From positions 6,692,405 to 6,756,404 of the forward strand of contig CM020512.1 of NCBI GenBank assembly GCA_009823395.1: 64,000 bases of DNA. Reading direction: 5' to 3'. Below, piece after piece: positions 37,801-50,909 of the stretch. The notes below the pieces were generated by a model. It ran no database searches, was not told where the DNA came from, and saw only the letters and a list, made by a program, of their open reading frames with translations. Origin of the DNA: Thamnaconus septentrionalis. Its lineage: Eukaryota > Chordata > Actinopteri > Tetraodontiformes > Monacanthidae. The translations under genes and the position numbers were made by a program. The first letter of the stretch is position 1. Every line of letters starts with the position of its first letter.

Positions 37801-40800
37801 ATTTCTGTGCGTTTTGAAACACATACACTCTCTGCAGAGAAAGCAGGAGTTAGGAAGCTGATTTTTCACTCTCAAAGGACATGACCACTGAGGTGCTAGT
37901 GCCCTTTGTGACATCACAAAGGTGCAGCGCGCACTGTCTAGAGAGCGTAGCGAGCAGAAGAAGTATCAGACAGACTTTTCTTACTTCTGCAGAGCCAGAC
38001 TGATTCATCTGTCTTCCATGACTGTGGATGATTCTATCGTTGCTGTTATCATTTCCATGAATTCTGGGTCTGTGTGTGTCTCAGGTGGCAGGGACCGGGC
38101 AGGCAGGGCAGTGGTTGAGCTCTACGGAGATCACCTGGGATGGCATTCCGCTGTAACGAGCCGCGAGCTCTTCATGATGCTGCTTTACTTCCACTCCATC
38201 ACGAGGTAACAGCCGCCGCTGCCGAGCCCGAAAATTCTGCCTCCTGACATTTTCAGCTGGCAGTTCCTCATGTGTGTTGTTTTCTGCTGTGTCCAGGAGA
38301 GAGATCAGAGACGCTGGGATGACTCTCATTTTCGATGCAAAGAGGACAAATCCCCCACCGCAGCTCTACAAGGCCATGATGGAATTTCAGGTATCGGGCG
38401 CACAGAGATAAATCAGAGTGAGGAGAGAAAAGCAGCTCTCATGGTGTGTGATGATGTTGCAGGAGCAGACTGGCCAGGCAGTAAACAGCGTCGTGCTGCT
38501 GGTGGACAAGGAGAGCAGCCAGCGGCCGGAGAAATGCCCAGGAATCTCGGTCAGCCTTTTCACTCTTTCTATCCACTATTATAATGAACTGCGTGTGATT
38601 TGAACAACAATTTAATCAGCGACAGATTTCGAGGCCATTTGTTTTTTGGTTAAATTTCCAAGAGGGCTATGGACCTTTTTTTCTAAAAGTATTTTTAATC
38701 TATATATAATTAATTAAATAAAAAAGTGTAAAAGAACCTTTAATTCCCTTTAAAATTTCTTTAGGAATTATTTTTGGATTATTTTGCAATTATTTTTGGA
38801 ATGATCGTAATTGGATCCACAGTTCTTCCAAATAATGGTATTGGGAAAAAAAAAAAAAACGACAGAAAATTACACAAAAGCTAATGTGGTTGCATTTAGC
38901 ATGTACCTAACATACAAACTCCGTTGCCTCCGAGCAGACTGAGGTGGTGACTTCGCTGAAATCCCTGCTGAAGCTGCTGGAGGCCAGTCAGCTCAGCCCT
39001 CGGCTTGGCGGCACGCTGTCCCACAGCCACTGTGACTGGCTGGAGCTGCACCAGGTGAGACCGAGTGCGCGCGCGTTTGCTCGCAGCTCAAGCGTTCAAC
39101 CGCATGAACTCTCGTCTCGCCCCGGACTAGAAACTCTTCCCGTTTGTGTCTGACCTGCACGAGGCGTCCGCCCTCCTTCTGAGAGCCATCAGTCGGCTGG
39201 AGGAGCCTCGCAGGACGGACACCGTGCAGGTATCTTGCTGCCCTCTCCTGGTTTCGCACTTTACAGTATGTTTAGTGTTGTGATGCCTCTGAATCCTTTG
39301 CATTTATCTTATAAGTCCCTCTGGTAAAACATCCCATTCAAAGTGTTTTAAAAGAGGAGACAAAACTTCTGTCTGTCACATTGGAGCGGAGAGGCTTGGA
39401 TGCTGTCACCATGAAAGTCATGCAAAAATGATTACTAATAATGAAAAAGAGTTTCAGAATGAAGCAGGGCAGCATCACTTAACAATGTGAATAAATGACT
39501 CGTCATCACTCTGTAATAGGCAGTGCAGCAGTGCACGACGGACCAGAGGACCCTGATGAAGGATGTCCTGGAGGACAGCCGATTGGTCGGCCTGCAGAGG
39601 GAAGGCGGGGCCGTCCTGGCCAGGCTGAGGAAGGAGAGCGACCTTAGATATCCTCACTGCGAGGACTTCAGGTTCGCGCTAACAAAATCACCTGCCTGCG
39701 TCTTAATCCTCACCTGTGAAAAAAAAAAATTGTTCCCGCAGCCCTAATCGGTTCCTCTCCTCCACCGCCTCCCCTGCCATGTGCAGCGACGCGGTGGACT
39801 CTGTGACCAGTTTGTACAACCAGGTGGAGGAGCAGGCCCACGCCCTGGTGCAGAGGTCCAACATGTCGCTGGAACACCTGGACCATCTGCTGCAGCTCAG
39901 AGAGTTGGAGGGACACTTCCTGCAGGTGAGTCTGGCAGAAAGCTTGAAAGAGCTTGTTCATCTCAGTGACGTCTGCGGTGGACCTGAGGGAAGCAGGAAG
40001 AACGTTGCGTCTTTATAGCAAAATGAAGAATTGATTGATTTGGGTTTGACATAGAATGATTAAAAAGGAAAATGCATATGCATTTATGTACACTAAATGC
40101 TTTTTTACTTTATTTTATTTTACAAATATACGGTTGTTTTACAATCAGTTACAATATAAACAGCATTTGCAATGAAGCAGAGAAGTAAAGAACTCAAAGG
40201 AAATAAACTGCAACTTTGCAAAATGTTGGATGTCAGTATTTAGATCTGTGCTTATTTATTCCCACACTAAGGAGTTTCTCAAAGTGGATCAACTTAAAAC
40301 AAGTTTCTTTACATGTAAAATCTCTTGGTTGCCTCCAGATGCAGCAGTGGTTCAATATAGAGGGGGAGCGCCACCTGCTGGAAGCTGAGTCTGTCGAGGA
40401 CTCTGGAGACAGGATGGAGCACATTCTCAACACCTTCACTGGTTTCCTGATCGAAGCCAACGTGAGTGTTTTTTTGTTTTTTTTTAATGACCCCTCTCCC
40501 ACCTCTCTGTGTTTGTTCCCGTTCAAATCAAATCCAACAACTTTGTTTACCTCGAAGGCAATTCAGTTTGAAAGCATATACAGTGCTAGCGTTCATATGG
40601 CCAGCAGCCTATCGCCTGTAGTCACTAGTGTCAGGGACAGCACTCTGGCGCCCTCCTGTGTCTCCCCAGGGCTCAGCAAAGCTCAAGGTGCAAAGTGCAG
40701 CAAGTCTATGAAAGGTGCCACCCCAGCCACGTTCACGTACGCGCGACAATAAACTAACAATGAAAATATATTGCAAGAATAACGTGCTCAAAGTACACTA

Positions 40801-42291
40801 TAAAAATGAACATAAAACAGCAATAAAATACAGTGGAATAAAATATCTAAAAACACATTGAGGAGTTGGAAAGGCCAGACAGGATCCCCAGGGACTCCAG
40901 GATCCATTCCCATCAAAGTGATTACATGACTTAGTGTCACATGCCACCCCCCAGGACCGGAGGCACCACGCCATGACACTGGTGTCGGAGGCGGAGCAAC
41001 TGCAGCAGAGCGGCGTCTCCTGCCCAGAGACGGAGGCGTTCGGGACTCTGGTGGCCACCTTCAAGGCGGGCCTGGAGGACTTCCTGTGCAGGGCAGAGGC
41101 CTGCGGCAGGGAGCTGCAGGTCATGGTCAACGTGTGCGACTTCTGTGAGCAGGTCGGCGTCTCAGCGGCGGGCAAGACTTCTTTGTTTAGAGACAAATAT
41201 GTTTGAACCATACATTTTTGAAGCCCTCCTGCAACCGGGTCATGCAAAGAAAGTTACTTCTAGTGGCACCTTGACATAAAGCAGAGGACTGTTGTTTTAG
41301 ATCACAGCCATTCAGAAGTAGCAGTAACAGTGTTGAATAACAATGACAATTTTCAAATTAAATAAAATCAAAACTGTAGAATATAATTTCTATGTGCACG
41401 AGCAGCTTCTGTTGAATCACAACGTCTTGACTGAAACAAGGCGGCAATTCTGTAATGACTTCATCAAACCTGTTTGACTCTGATTCCAGGCTACTTCTCT
41501 GGCCAGTGAGTGCACTGACTACCTGGATCGCAGTCAGTCGTCTAGAACCCATCCAGAGCAGGACCAGGGCCAAACCAGCACAACTGTCACTCAAACCCAC
41601 TCTGAGACGTCACAGCACCAGATCCAAGGCTCGGGATTGGACGCTGCCACCGCCGGCCCGCCTGCCACCCGAACAACACGCAGCTCAGAACCAAACAGCA
41701 GCTGCGGTGCCGGCAGTGGCGTTCCATCAGGCAGCGACCTACAGTCCGTCCTACAGAGCTTCCAGGACCAGTTCCTCCAGTTCAGCCCGGAGAGATTCCA
41801 GGAGGTTAAGGCCCAGGCCAGCGCCCTGAGGGGCTCCAGGGGGATGCGGGTGTGGAATGCGGCCTGGTTGAGATGCCAGGAGGCCCGGCAGCAGCTCCAG
41901 GAGCGGCTGCACGAGTCACTCCAGGTCCCGCAGCGCCCCCCAGAGTCCGGCAGCTGCTGTGAGCGACACTACATTGACGTGCTGAGCACCGACGTGCAGG
42001 CGGCGCCACCTGGTGGCCAGAGCCTGCACGTGCAGTCGACTCCCGGGCCCCGGCACCCGCAGTGGGAGAGCATCGTGTCTGGAGAGGTGGACCTGGGGAA
42101 GAGGAGGCCCCTCCTCCGCAGCGACAGCGTGACCTCAGCAGCCGACGAGCCAGAGGACCTTGCTGATGCTGGGGCAGGGTCAAAGGTCGCACCACAGTCG
42201 CCACACAGGTAAGACCTCTATCATCTAAAACAAAAAATATCTCTTATAATTCTGCCTGACTCTGACTCCAAGCTTCATCTTTTGTCTATAC

Positions 42292-42375
<84 letters not shown>

Positions 42376-45300
42376 CTCAGAATAAAATACTGAAAATGCG
42401 ATCATATTAATCATATTTGTGTACGTTATATTTGTCAGTATCTTAACAGAATGCGAGAGACACACACACATGAAAGAGAGCAACAGAATGGGCTGGCTAC
42501 GGGGCGGGGGTGGGGCTTTGGGTGTCTAAACACACAGACAGGGAAAGAGCGAGAGAGAAGAGGCAGACAGGAGTTGTTGTCAAGTCAGGATGGACGATGT
42601 GAAATTGATCCTGCTGATAAAAACAGCTCTGAATGGGAGCAGACAACAGCTGAGCAGAAGCGCTTGTCGACCCTGGCAGAGAAATGTGTGTCTCGTGTGA
42701 ACAGGAGAGCTTCAGCTCGCGCGCAATTTTTGTGGGCTTCCGGGTGTGAACCCAGCCTAAGACCCATCGTCGGCCCCTCTGGCCGATTTCTTTCATACTT
42801 TACATTATGGGGTTAAAATTATTACGCTGCCTTGAAATGCTAAATAACAGAATTTTACACGTGCTATTCAAACTGCGATGAATCGCAGTTAACTATGAAG
42901 ATTAAATTAAGATGAAAAAAATTTGACAGCCTTGGACTTTGTTGTGTTAACTTGTGTCTCCGGCTCTGGTTGCCAGGTCGACGAGGAAGGCTGACAGGGA
43001 GGCTCGGAGGCGACAGGCCAGCCGAGCGAGGAGCGAGCGCGATGCTGCGGCTCTCTCTCAGTCCCACACCGTCGGCTGCCAGTGGTTCCCTTGGGGGCGG
43101 GGCCTCGGCCTGAGGTCCGCCAGCCAGGACTCGTGTGCAGTAGCGGCGGCAGCGGCGGCGACGGCGCACTCGTCCACTCCGCCAGCGCAGCGTGTCCGCC
43201 CGCCGTCCTCCTGCTCCCACCACGGCCAGCCGTCCTGCCGGATCCTGCAGGAGGCGCAGAAGTTCCAGATCTCCCGCCACGGCAGCTTCTGCTCCGAGAG
43301 TTCCTGCATGAGCGAGCAGGGCGGCGCCCTCACCTCTGCCTCCGCCGTCGGAGGGAACGGCTCCCTCTGCTGCAAACACTCCAGCCTGCCCGCCGGCAGG
43401 TGTGAGGGCGGGTTTTGTCTGGCGAGCCCTCAGGAGAGCGCCAGCAGCGGACTGTGAGTTCAGTAGCTGTGCCACACAGTTTATGACTCCAGCTTATTCC
43501 AAGTTATGGGAAACTCCATCGCAGTTTAAATATAGTGACCAATACATACAAATACAGTGTCTAGATAAAATCTAGATGCTGCTATTAAAGGATACCGACA
43601 CCAACACTGATGTCGATGTTATCGATATTTGGATCGTTATGCAAGTCACTAACAACATTAACATCACTGCATGGCCGTAAAGTCACGTGCATGACCTTTA
43701 ACCTTGCTGACCCTGTGAGTCTTGATGACATGATGTGCTCTTCTTTCTGTCTCCAAGCTTCCAATGAAGCACTTGAGGTACTGTGTTCCTATCTGTGAAT
43801 TATTTCTTGGGCTGTGTGTCACTGTTGCTTCTTACAGAAAATCCTCCGTTGACTCTCCGGTCAAATAAAGCGCGATTCAAACTTCTCTTCTCGTCGGTTT
43901 GCCCAGGCGGCTGCAGCGAGTCCTGGAGGAGCTGCTGTTCACCGAGAGGGAGTACGTCCGCTCGCTGGCCTATATCCTCACCCACTACCTCCCCCTGCTG
44001 GACAGACCCGACATCCCCCAGGACCTGCGGGGCAAGCGGGGCGTCATCTTTGGCAACCTGGAGAAGCTGCACGACTTCCACAGCCACTACTTCCTGCCGG
44101 AGCTGGAGGCCTGCCAGAGGGACGCCGCCATGGTGGCCCGCTGCTTCCTCAGACATGTGAGCAGACCCACGATTCACCTGCACCTCCTCTCTGTCACATT
44201 TGCAATGTTTGAAAGGTGAATGATAATAATAATTTTGTGAGGGAATACCAGAAGTCTTCCCATGGATTCCTGTGCATCCCTGCACTTCTTCTTCTGCCAC
44301 ATCTGTATGTTTGAGTGATTTTTCTGATAGTGTTGTACTCCTGCTACGTGAATTCTACTCATACGACTCCAATTGGACTTTACTTCCACAGAGTGAGAGT
44401 TTCGCCCTCTACGCTCTCTACAGCAAGAACAAACCTCAGTCGGACGCCCTGATCCTGCACCGCCGACACGACATTTTCAAGGTTTTAAACTCTGCCATCC
44501 TCTAACTTCACCTTTTGTGCCATGTTTTAAAGCTGCTTTTGGTTGCTTTTGTTGGACCCTCCACATATTTGGAAGGTGACAAAAACGCAGTGGTGCTCAA
44601 TGGGCATATGTGCCCTTTGTGACATCGCATAGAGTTTATTCAAAGGCAACGCGTCTGAAATGATGTGACTTTTACATGAACATGAACTGAGACACAATCT
44701 CTCCTCCGGCGCTGCTGTCACTCGGATCCTCTCCGTCCTCTCCACGCTCTCACTCTGTTCTGTCCTCCGGCAGAGGAAGCAGCAGGAGCTCGGCGACATG
44801 ATGGACCTCTCGTCCTACCTGCTGAGGCCCATCCAGAGGATCAGCAAGTACAGCCTGCTGCTGCAGGACGTGCTAGCTCTGTCCGCCTCCCGCCGCCCCA
44901 GGGAACTGGTCCAGGAGGCGCTGCTGGCGTCCAGCGTGTGCGCTCAGAGCACGTACGCGCCCGACCTGACGAGCGGCGAGAGGGAGCGCGAGCGGGCCGA
45001 GATCCAGGCCGCAGCCGAACTGGTTCGGTTTCAGATGCGCCACGGCAACGATTTGCTGACCATGGACGCCATCAGGGACTGTGATGTAAGGCGGCGAACG
45101 TTTTTACTTTTGTGTGTTTGTAGCGGTGGGGTGAAGGCGCCTGACGGGACTTTTACGCTACCAGGTGAACCTGAAGGAGCAGGGCCAGCTGATTCGCCAG
45201 GACGAGTTTACCGTTTTCTTCCGGAAGAAGAAATGCGTGCGGCGCGTCTTCCTCTTCGAGGAGCTCATCCTCTTCAGCAAGACCAAGAAGAACGACGTGG

Positions 45301-47770
45301 GCAACGACGTCTACGTCTACAAGCAGTCCTTCAAGGTTGGGTGGAGGTCTTTGCTAGCGCTAGTGAAGTTCTCCCAGGGTTTCCTAGCAGCTAACCATAC
45401 TACCTCGCTCCTCTGCTTCCATGCATTTTTTTTCTGCTCCAGACCAGCGACGTCGGCATGACGCACAACTCCAGCGTGAGCGGCCTGTGCTTCGAAATCT
45501 GGTTCCGCCGGAGGAAACGCGGCGACACCTACACCCTGAAGGCCTCCAGCGTGGAGCTGAAGAAAGCCTGGACCGCAGACCTGGAGAGGATTCTGTGGGA
45601 CCAGGCGGCTCACAGCAGAGGTGCCAGCAGCTGCCACGCGGCACTTCTGCTCTTTGTTAACAGTTTTGCTGCCATGTCTTTAGAAGGAACACTGAGCAGA
45701 TGTTGCGTTTTCAGAGCTTCGCATGCAGGAGCGGGTGTTCATGGGGATGGGCCGCAAACCTTTTATGGACATTCAGCCCAGCGACGCTGCCATCTGTGAC
45801 AGGGCCGTCAACTGTGTCCTCCCCGGCAGAAGTAAGGACCTGCACGCAAAAACGTATATTTTACAGTGATTGTGGGCTAGAAATGCCCATAAATGCATTG
45901 ATTGCATTTGTTCAGCTTTGACAAACAAAAACTTCCTTTAGTCATTTCTTTCTATAGTTCCCTGTAGTGCCACCCTGGTGATTACTGTAATGATAAATAC
46001 AGCGTGAAAAACATTTTAGGCGGATTCCCAACAATTGTTTAAACTCTGAAGTATTGTGTATCTATTGTAAACGTCTACAACAGAAAACATTTTTGTTTTC
46101 GTCTGAACCAAAAGTCGCACCAGATCCCACAAACAGTTGACTTCCTCTTAGTTGTGGCGAAAACATGAAGCAGCCGCTGCTGGATGCCCTCAAAAGTACC
46201 AAAAGAAGATGAAGAACAAAAGAGGAAGTGACTGTAAGCCTGGCTGCTGCCGCCGCCGCTGCTACTGCTGCCTAGCACAGATGTCGCTACGGCGGCAGTT
46301 TAATCAGAACTGAATCAGAACAGCAGCGGGGGAGTTTTGCTTTCCTCTTGACTGGCTTTGGCAGGAGTTTGTTTAACATCAGTGCTCAAAGGGACTAGCA
46401 TCGTGTAGCGCCAATACCAAGCCTCATGTTGCAGCTGATTGGATTAAAATTCTGATTTGGTCTATTTGAATGTGACAGTGGGTTTATCCAGTCACTTAAC
46501 TAGTTTTGCCTTCTTTCTCTGGCCTCCTTTACTGGGTTCCACCAGGTTTCTACAGGGCAAATTTTAACATGATATTCATTTGTTGATGTCCCACATCATG
46601 TTTACCCACCACCCCCCAAATTAAACCCTAACCTTGAAATGAGAATAAAAGAAATCCATCAGCCTCAATGTCATTGAGAGCACTCTTAATTGCCAATTTG
46701 CAATTGTTAACGTTAGCATCCGTTGCTAACACTGGGATTTATGCTGTTTTACCAAAGTTTTAGCCGAGTGGCTGCATGTCCTGCCGTGCTGGCCTCACCT
46801 TTCTTTTGTTTTTTTGTGTCCTTTGCTAACAAAGTCACTGAAGAAGGAAAATGTGCAACAAGTCATGCTTGTGCCCCCCAGACCGCCGCTTCACGTTCTC
46901 ACCCGTGGTTGTCTATCTATGTCTGTCGTCAGTCCCTGTGGCATGTTGTTCACACAGGGGCTTAGAATACCCGCGGCCGCACTCCATCGGCTCCGGCAGC
47001 ACCGCCTCCACCACGCTCAGCCAGTCGTCTTCCTCCTCTGGCCGGGGCTCGCTCTCCCCCGCCGGTTACCTCGGGAGCTCGTCGCACGGGGCAGAGAACA
47101 GCCTCGCCGCCTGGCCCTCTCCCGAGGGCACCGGCGAAAACGAGCTCAACAGTCAGCATCTCCACCAGCCTCTACTTCACCGCAGCTGTGAACAGTGGAA
47201 AGCTCATCACCGTATGAGTGAGTCGAGAACAAACAGCTCACTTCCTGTATGTTGTCCTCACAACAGTGTAGGAACGGCAGCTACGCAGCTAGCTAAACTC
47301 TTCCTTGCAAATGATGACTTGAGTCATAGTTAGCTTTTTGTTGCCGTTTACTGTGGCTCCTCAACACCGTCTAACATAGACAGATAGAAAACTGGGACAA
47401 ATTCAGCATATGCTTTCCCAAATGTAAATAGATGTAAATGAAGTGTTCTAAATACAAACACATCAACTGTTTTTTTTATGTCAATAATGTTTTTTAACAT
47501 TAACTTATGCTTCCAATTATGAAATTATTTACTTACAACATTGCCTCTGTAGCATTTACAGTGTGGATGGTGTGCAATGACCACAGAAACACAGGTTCTC
47601 AGATTCAGCTAACTCCTTCAACTGCTAACAAAAAGTTACCTCTGGATATACAACTTCCTGGGGAGGATAAACAGATTTCAAAATAAAAGCACATTCAAAT
47701 GTATGCCTTAAAGGCAGCGCATCCTGCATTTTGCTGCTAAAGGTTCCCACCTGACCTTCCACTCCCTTTG

Positions 47771-47812
<42 letters not shown>

Positions 47813-48177
47813 TGTTAGTGGACACCACCGAATCGTCTTCCCAAGGCTTCAGCGTGACCAACGGCTCCGACCACAGCTGCCTGTCTGCCATCGACGGCGA
47901 GGTGGCGGACGACTCCTCCTCCTTGGCCTCCCAGAGTTCTAAGCTCCGCCCACCCCTCTGTCGGACCCCAAGTCTTCGGATAAATGGCTCTCCAGCGGTC
48001 ACCAGGAAGAAGCCCAACGTCGCCCCCAAACCTCCGCATCTGGCTAATAAACAGGTACCAACCAGTGCCACCAAGTGTTTTTTTTTTCCAACACTGTAAG
48101 AAACATGGATTTTGTCTTTGATGTTTTGTTGTTTGCAGTGTGACAACATCGTCATTGGAAAAACAACAGAAGTTTGA
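34885..48177 (+). CDS. Puratrophin-1/Solo/quattro family Rho guanine nucleotide exchange factor (PLEKHG4/PLEKHG4B/ARHGEF40-like)
   Basis: DH-PH exchange factor that loads GTP on RhoA-type GTPases. Exons: 34885-35082, 35297-35684, 35744-37246, 37352-37543, 38085-38205, 38297-38390, 38463-38549, 38938-39054, 39131-39229, 39520-39671, 39787-39925, 40339-40461, 40955-41152, 41490-42208, 42977-43453, 43907-44156, 44392-44481, 44774-45085, 45165-45335, 45443-45620, 45715-45831, 46882-47217, 47819-48054, 48139-48177. With the predicted initiator exon this gives 2112 aa, all phases consistent. Order: Solo-type N-terminus (about 1-195, [20 protein letters not shown]); disordered region (to about 760) with Q9 at 36109-36135; CRAL-TRIO/Sec14 (about 761-900); spectrin-like helices (to about 1138); disordered linker; DH (about 1537-1754, [25 protein letters not shown]); PH (about 1754-1909); Ser-rich tail ending TTEV. 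The N-terminus suggests ARHGEF40 or PLEKHG4B and the DH-PH suggests PLEKHG4 or PLEKHG4B, so the paralogue is unresolved. The 46882 exon may hide a mis-read segment ([15 protein letters not shown]). Confidence 0.88.
36109..36135 (+). repeat. (CAG)9 coding for a Q9 tract in the Rho GEF
   Basis: Nine pure CAG codons in the large disordered exon, immediately after the conserved-looking segment [17 protein letters not shown]. Purity at the DNA level makes it length-unstable. Confidence 0.9.
37774..37925. repeat. Dispersed repeat with two copies of a CCCTTTGTGACATCACAAAG motif
   Basis: TGCCCTTTATGACATCACAAAG begins at about 37774 and GCCCTTTGTGACATCACAAAG at 37901, both within one Rho GEF intron and about 125 bp apart. 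The same motif recurs near 2824, 33173 and 44611, which indicates an interspersed family. Confidence 0.55.
38550..38937 (+). other. AT-rich Rho GEF intron
   Basis: A 388-bp intron with several AATTATTTTTGGA-like repeats at about 38760-38810 and an A-rich run. No other feature is seen. Confidence 0.5.
40367..40381 (-). promoter_or_regulatory. CTCF-like motif inside a coding exon
   Basis: The reverse complement CCAGCAGGTGGCGCT matches the CTCF consensus fully. Because it encodes part of a conserved helix (ERHLLEAE), the match could be coincidence. Confidence 0.25.
42301..42372. repeat. (TA)36 microsatellite, Rho GEF intron
   Basis: Seventy-two bases of pure TA between the exons at 42208 and 42977. 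Such tracts extrude cruciforms and are fragile. Confidence 0.9.
47775..47810. repeat. (TG)18 tract abutting the acceptor of the penultimate Rho GEF exon
   Basis: The run ends eight bases before the TTAG acceptor at 47818, leaving only TCTGTTAG between repeat and exon. Confidence 0.9.
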
Positions 48178-50020
48178 GCCCTGAGTCCCCACACAAGGTA
48201 GGGGGGTGAAGGTCTACTACTACCATTTTTTTAAATTTGCCATTTCAAAATTTCAAGAACACCAAATGTCTTACACAGTTACGGTGCTCTTTAATCTGAT
48301 ATCCTGAAAATATCTGCCATCCTATTTTGTGGGGCAGATGGTGTAGAACACAAAACAGTACAGAAAGAAGCCAATCTTTAGTTGGACCAGGGTTTTTTTT
48401 TTTTTTTATATACTTTTTTTTTTTTTTTACCAATTTCAATCAATTTGCATGATGTTTCACCGTTAACTCAAAATGAATTATGCTTTCAATTCAGTCTTGT
48501 GGTTATTGCAGAACACCAGCTGCCAAAGTCACCACTCAGCTGACGAATAGGATCAAGTGGAAGAAATAAAAAAAATACCGTGGCCAAAAAAAGTCACAAG
48601 ACGCTGCTGTTTGGTCACATGTTCCTGTGGCCAGACCAGAATCAAGTGCAGGGTGTTGGTTTTTATCAACAAAATAACTTGTGACTGGGCACTGTGTGAT
48701 TTGGTTTGGTTTTTTTTTTAAACAAGCAGACAAGCAAACAAAGAGAACACTGTGAATGGACACAGCTGCATCTGAGACCTCCATCTTCATCAAACCCTGC
48801 GCACCTCAAGCCGATGGTTAAATCTCTGTGTCATATTTACAAAAGGAGCTTGAAGGTCTCGTATCACGCAAAATGACATTTAATAAATAGTTGTGGGATG
48901 TTTTAAGGAATTTCAGATGCTGTTTGAATGTCCATAATGCTAAATAAGGATTCAGGATCCAACACTGATGACCACTGGTGTCCGGAAATTAAACTACATG
49001 AGTAAAAAAAAGTAAATGTAAAGAAAAATGCATCTCTTCCCTGTTGTTTTTCACTCCATGGATGTTTCCTTTGATCTTTGTCTGCGTCAGTGTGTGCACC
49101 ATCCATGTAGTCTGTATTTAGTTGTGTATGCTTTATCTCAAGGACCGACCACTTGTGTTTCTGATTTGTGTTTTGATCAGAGTCTCGGCCTCAACCTTTA
49201 CAGTTTCTCAAGAAAATGTCCTTGTCTGTTGACTTGTGTTTTTATCGTCTGTGTTAAACAACACACAATGTAAGTAGACTCAATGGAGGTAAACTTAAAT
49301 TATAATTTGGCTTCATCATAGTGACCTGAATTTCTTTTTTTGTTTGTTTTTTAAAAGCCACTATGTTTTTATGACCTGTCAGATGCCTGCTGTTTTCAGC
49401 AGGACGTCCCTTTTAATGTGTGATATGTTTGCTTTGTTTTCTAATTGTGTATTTTGTTGAATTTATTTGCCTAATTTATGAGGGTCGCCCCCCCCCCAGT
49501 AAGTTTAATTAAATATATTACGGTTCCTTCCTTCTGAACTCTGAGCTCCTTGAAGGAGGGACCTGCCAGATTTCTCTATCATGAGAACCTGTCACCACCC
49601 TGAGGTGATGCTTCTTTTTTCCACGGAACACTTGATGCTTCAGTTTTTTATTGCTTTGGTCGTGATATCATCCCTGCTGAGGAGTGTCTGTCTCTCTGCC
49701 TGCTTGCCCTTCAGTTCCCACAGTCCAGCTGCAGTTTCAAAGTCTATTTTTGCCTCTCAGGAACTCAAAAAGCCTAAGTGGAAGTCCACTCATGCTGACG
49801 AGACACCACTGTGCGTTGCACTGTCTGAACTATATAAGAACCCTGCAAGAGAAGAAGGCTGAGAGGCTTTCAGCCTCACGTAAACCCTTCTTCCCGGGTG
49901 ACGTCTCATTTTCTTCTCTCTGTGTTCCTGATGCTTTTGTTTTGAACAGAACATTGTTTGCTACTGCAATGCAAAGAATGTTATGGCTCAAAGATGAATA
50001 AAGTTGACAAATATTTGGAT
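48178..50020 (+). other. Rho GEF 3' UTR with terminal intron and polyadenylation signal
   Basis: After the stop TGA (48175-48177), ACAAG|GTAGGG (donor 48198) and TTATTGCAG (acceptor ending 48511) define a likely 3' UTR intron, 20 bases after the stop and so neutral for decay. An AATAAA at 49997-50002, in GATGAATAAAGTTGAC, is the best end. Another AATAAA occurs near 50699. The UTR contains A- and T-rich runs but no coding frame I can support. Confidence 0.5.
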
Positions 50021-50909
50021 TGGTTTCATATGGTACAAGTTTTTTTTTTATTTGGCTTAAATAAAAATATTTCTTCCTCAGCAGTCCAAAGACACATTAG
50101 ACTAACTGGCAACTCTTGAGTTGTCTGTGAGTTACGAACCAACACATCACCCAGCTGGGATGTATTTTACTGCTGATTCCTGTCAAAAGTTGTCAAGTGT
50201 TGCTGGGCACATCCTTTTTGTAACTGCAATGGGACTCTACTGTCAGTGAACTTCTCAGACATTAAAAAAGGTTCTTCTACGTGCTCTTTTGTGGCAATTT
50301 TGGCATTGTTTCATTTAATTTATTTGCATAATTTATTTTATTTGAATATTACCTTCAAGTTGTTATTTATTATTACAAGTTGTGTTTTATGTTGCCAGTT
50401 TGAGAGAGGGTGCTCCAAAAAAGCGCCATTTCAGTACTTCTTCAGAAACACTTATTGCAGCCTTTTTTTTTTATTGCCCTCTTGATGTGTTGAGTTAAGA
50501 AACTGCACGTCCAGCTTTTCATTATTATAATTAGCCACTCATTTTTACATCTTCCATGGGGCAAAAACATAAATTTATTTTAATTCTTTACTTTAGTTTT
50601 TCACAATATGAAGTACAGTTTTTGCAGCTGATTTTTTTTTGTTAGCTTTGGTGCACAGAACTTTTCACATGACTGACGAGGACTGTTACAACTCAATGAA
50701 TAAATGATTGAAACAAAATGCATTTTCATTTTCATTATTTTTCTTTCTCATTTTTTTCTTTTTATTGCTAAACATTTTTTATACAATTACTTTTTTTAAC
50801 ATGCAGATTTTTACGTCAACTGCTTCAACTTCCTGAACACTGTCACACTTTACAAGGAATCACCAGCCCATCTCTTAATAAATGGATACATACATACATA
50901 AATAGAGGT
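50021..50909. other. AT-rich intergenic spacer
   Basis: No coding sequence is recognised. It has several poly-T runs and an alternative AATAAA near 50699 that could serve the Rho GEF. A TACATACATACATA run lies directly before the solo LTR. Confidence 0.5.

Noticed and set aside
34885..48177. Naming the Rho GEF as one specific paralogue
   Set aside because: The N-terminus recalls ARHGEF40 and PLEKHG4B, the DH-PH recalls PLEKHG4 and PLEKHG4B. Only a tree would decide, so no symbol is given.
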